The notes below the pieces were generated by a model, which had not been told where the DNA came from, made no database searches, and was given only the letters and a program-made list of their open reading frames with translations. From assembly GCF_016786215.1 (NCBI RefSeq), contig NZ_JADOBG010000022.1:186001-250000 (forward strand): a stretch of DNA of 64,000 nt. Direction: 5' to 3'. This document shows positions 63,850-64,000 of the stretch, piece by piece. The position numbers were made by a program, and so were the translations under genes. Position 1 is the first letter of the stretch, and each line of letters starts with the position of its first letter. This DNA is from Legionella bononiensis (lineage in GTDB: Bacteria > Pseudomonadota > Gammaproteobacteria > Legionellales > Legionellaceae).

Positions 63850-63999
63850 TTATCTTGGAGATAAATATCGTTCTTTCCCAAATCTTGAGTCAAAATCAAT
63901 TGCACTGGAAAGCATCTCATCAATTAACTTGGGCATTTCTTCTGATAAGTAAATTCTGGTTGCATTAAAATGGTGAATGAACAATGATTCTCCGACACT
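63850..63999 (-). CDS. C-terminal part of a gene extending past the window (partial)
   Basis: The minus strand is open from the window edge for 49 codons, ending in TAA at 63850-63852. It reads ESLFIHHFNATRIYLSEE, then KLIDEMLSSAIDFDSRFG and KERYLSPR. Composition is protein-like with amphipathic helices. I do not recognise the family; the start lies beyond base 64000. Confidence 0.4.
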   Translation of the reverse strand, partial: SVGESLFIHHFNATRIYLSEEMPKLIDEMLSSAIDFDSRFGKERYLSPR

Positions 64000-64000
64000 T

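Noticed and set aside
1..64000. CRISPR arrays, tRNA or rRNA genes, intact transposases
   Set aside because: No regularly spaced direct repeats, no cloverleaf candidates and no transposase motifs were found by eye. Repeats present are palindromic intergenic elements.

Overview
The window is AT-rich, gene-dense DNA from a gammaproteobacterium, almost certainly a Legionella species. The reasons are the density of proteins with eukaryotic-like parts (ankyrin repeats, an F-box-like tail, a J-domain, protein phosphatase 1 and nuclear-import style motifs, an OspF/SpvC-like lyase), acidic Dot/Icm-style C-termini, many small Legionella-type outer-membrane barrels, and several classes of interspersed palindromic repeats. 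The species cannot be fixed from sequence reading alone. No rRNA, tRNA, CRISPR array or intact insertion sequence was found.

Layout. 0-8 kb: an outer-membrane barrel, a periplasmic amino-acid-binding protein, a membrane protein with a J-domain (2225-3754), a 781-residue candidate effector with SILK-RVxF and nuclear-localisation motifs (3890-6235), a small P-loop kinase and another outer-membrane protein. 8-17 kb: two large cyclic-di-GMP enzymes flanking a Na+/H+ antiporter; a third (HD-GYP) lies at 33-36 kb. 17-20 kb: an RNA-processing group with ThpR (+) converging on RtcB, archease and a DUF3175 protein (-). 20-29 kb: a three-domain ACP/fatty-acyl-AMP ligase/acyltransferase protein, a phospholipase-D-like protein, an OafA-type O-acyltransferase and an F-box-like protein. 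29-33 kb: a small GCG protein, a secreted GH5 cellulase and two porin-like proteins.

36-46 kb: an MFS transporter divergent from an Lrp/AsnC regulator, a secreted lipase-like hydrolase, a CvfB-like RNA-binding protein, an OsmC protein and a two-gene RND efflux pump. 46-51 kb: a lytic polysaccharide monooxygenase, an FMN reductase, and a tight three-gene surface operon (barrel, DUF1566 protein, choloylglycine-hydrolase-like enzyme). 52-64 kb: an ankyrin protein, a decayed coding patch, a GNAT acetyltransferase fused to a clan-CD-peptidase-like domain, ArsC, a catalase-fold-like secreted protein, an OspF/SpvC/HopAI1-type phosphothreonine-lyase-like effector with a four-unit 11-bp repeat upstream that resembles a PmrA site, and homospermidine synthase. 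The window begins and ends inside probable neighbouring genes.

Functionally the region mixes host-directed candidates (about seven), extracellular polymer degradation (GH5 and LPMO), c-di-GMP turnover, RNA repair and envelope functions. The strongest leads are the PP1-docking/NLS protein, the phosphothreonine-lyase-like effector with its complete predicted active site, and the GNAT-caspase-like fusion. All functional statements are readings of motifs; no database search was run.
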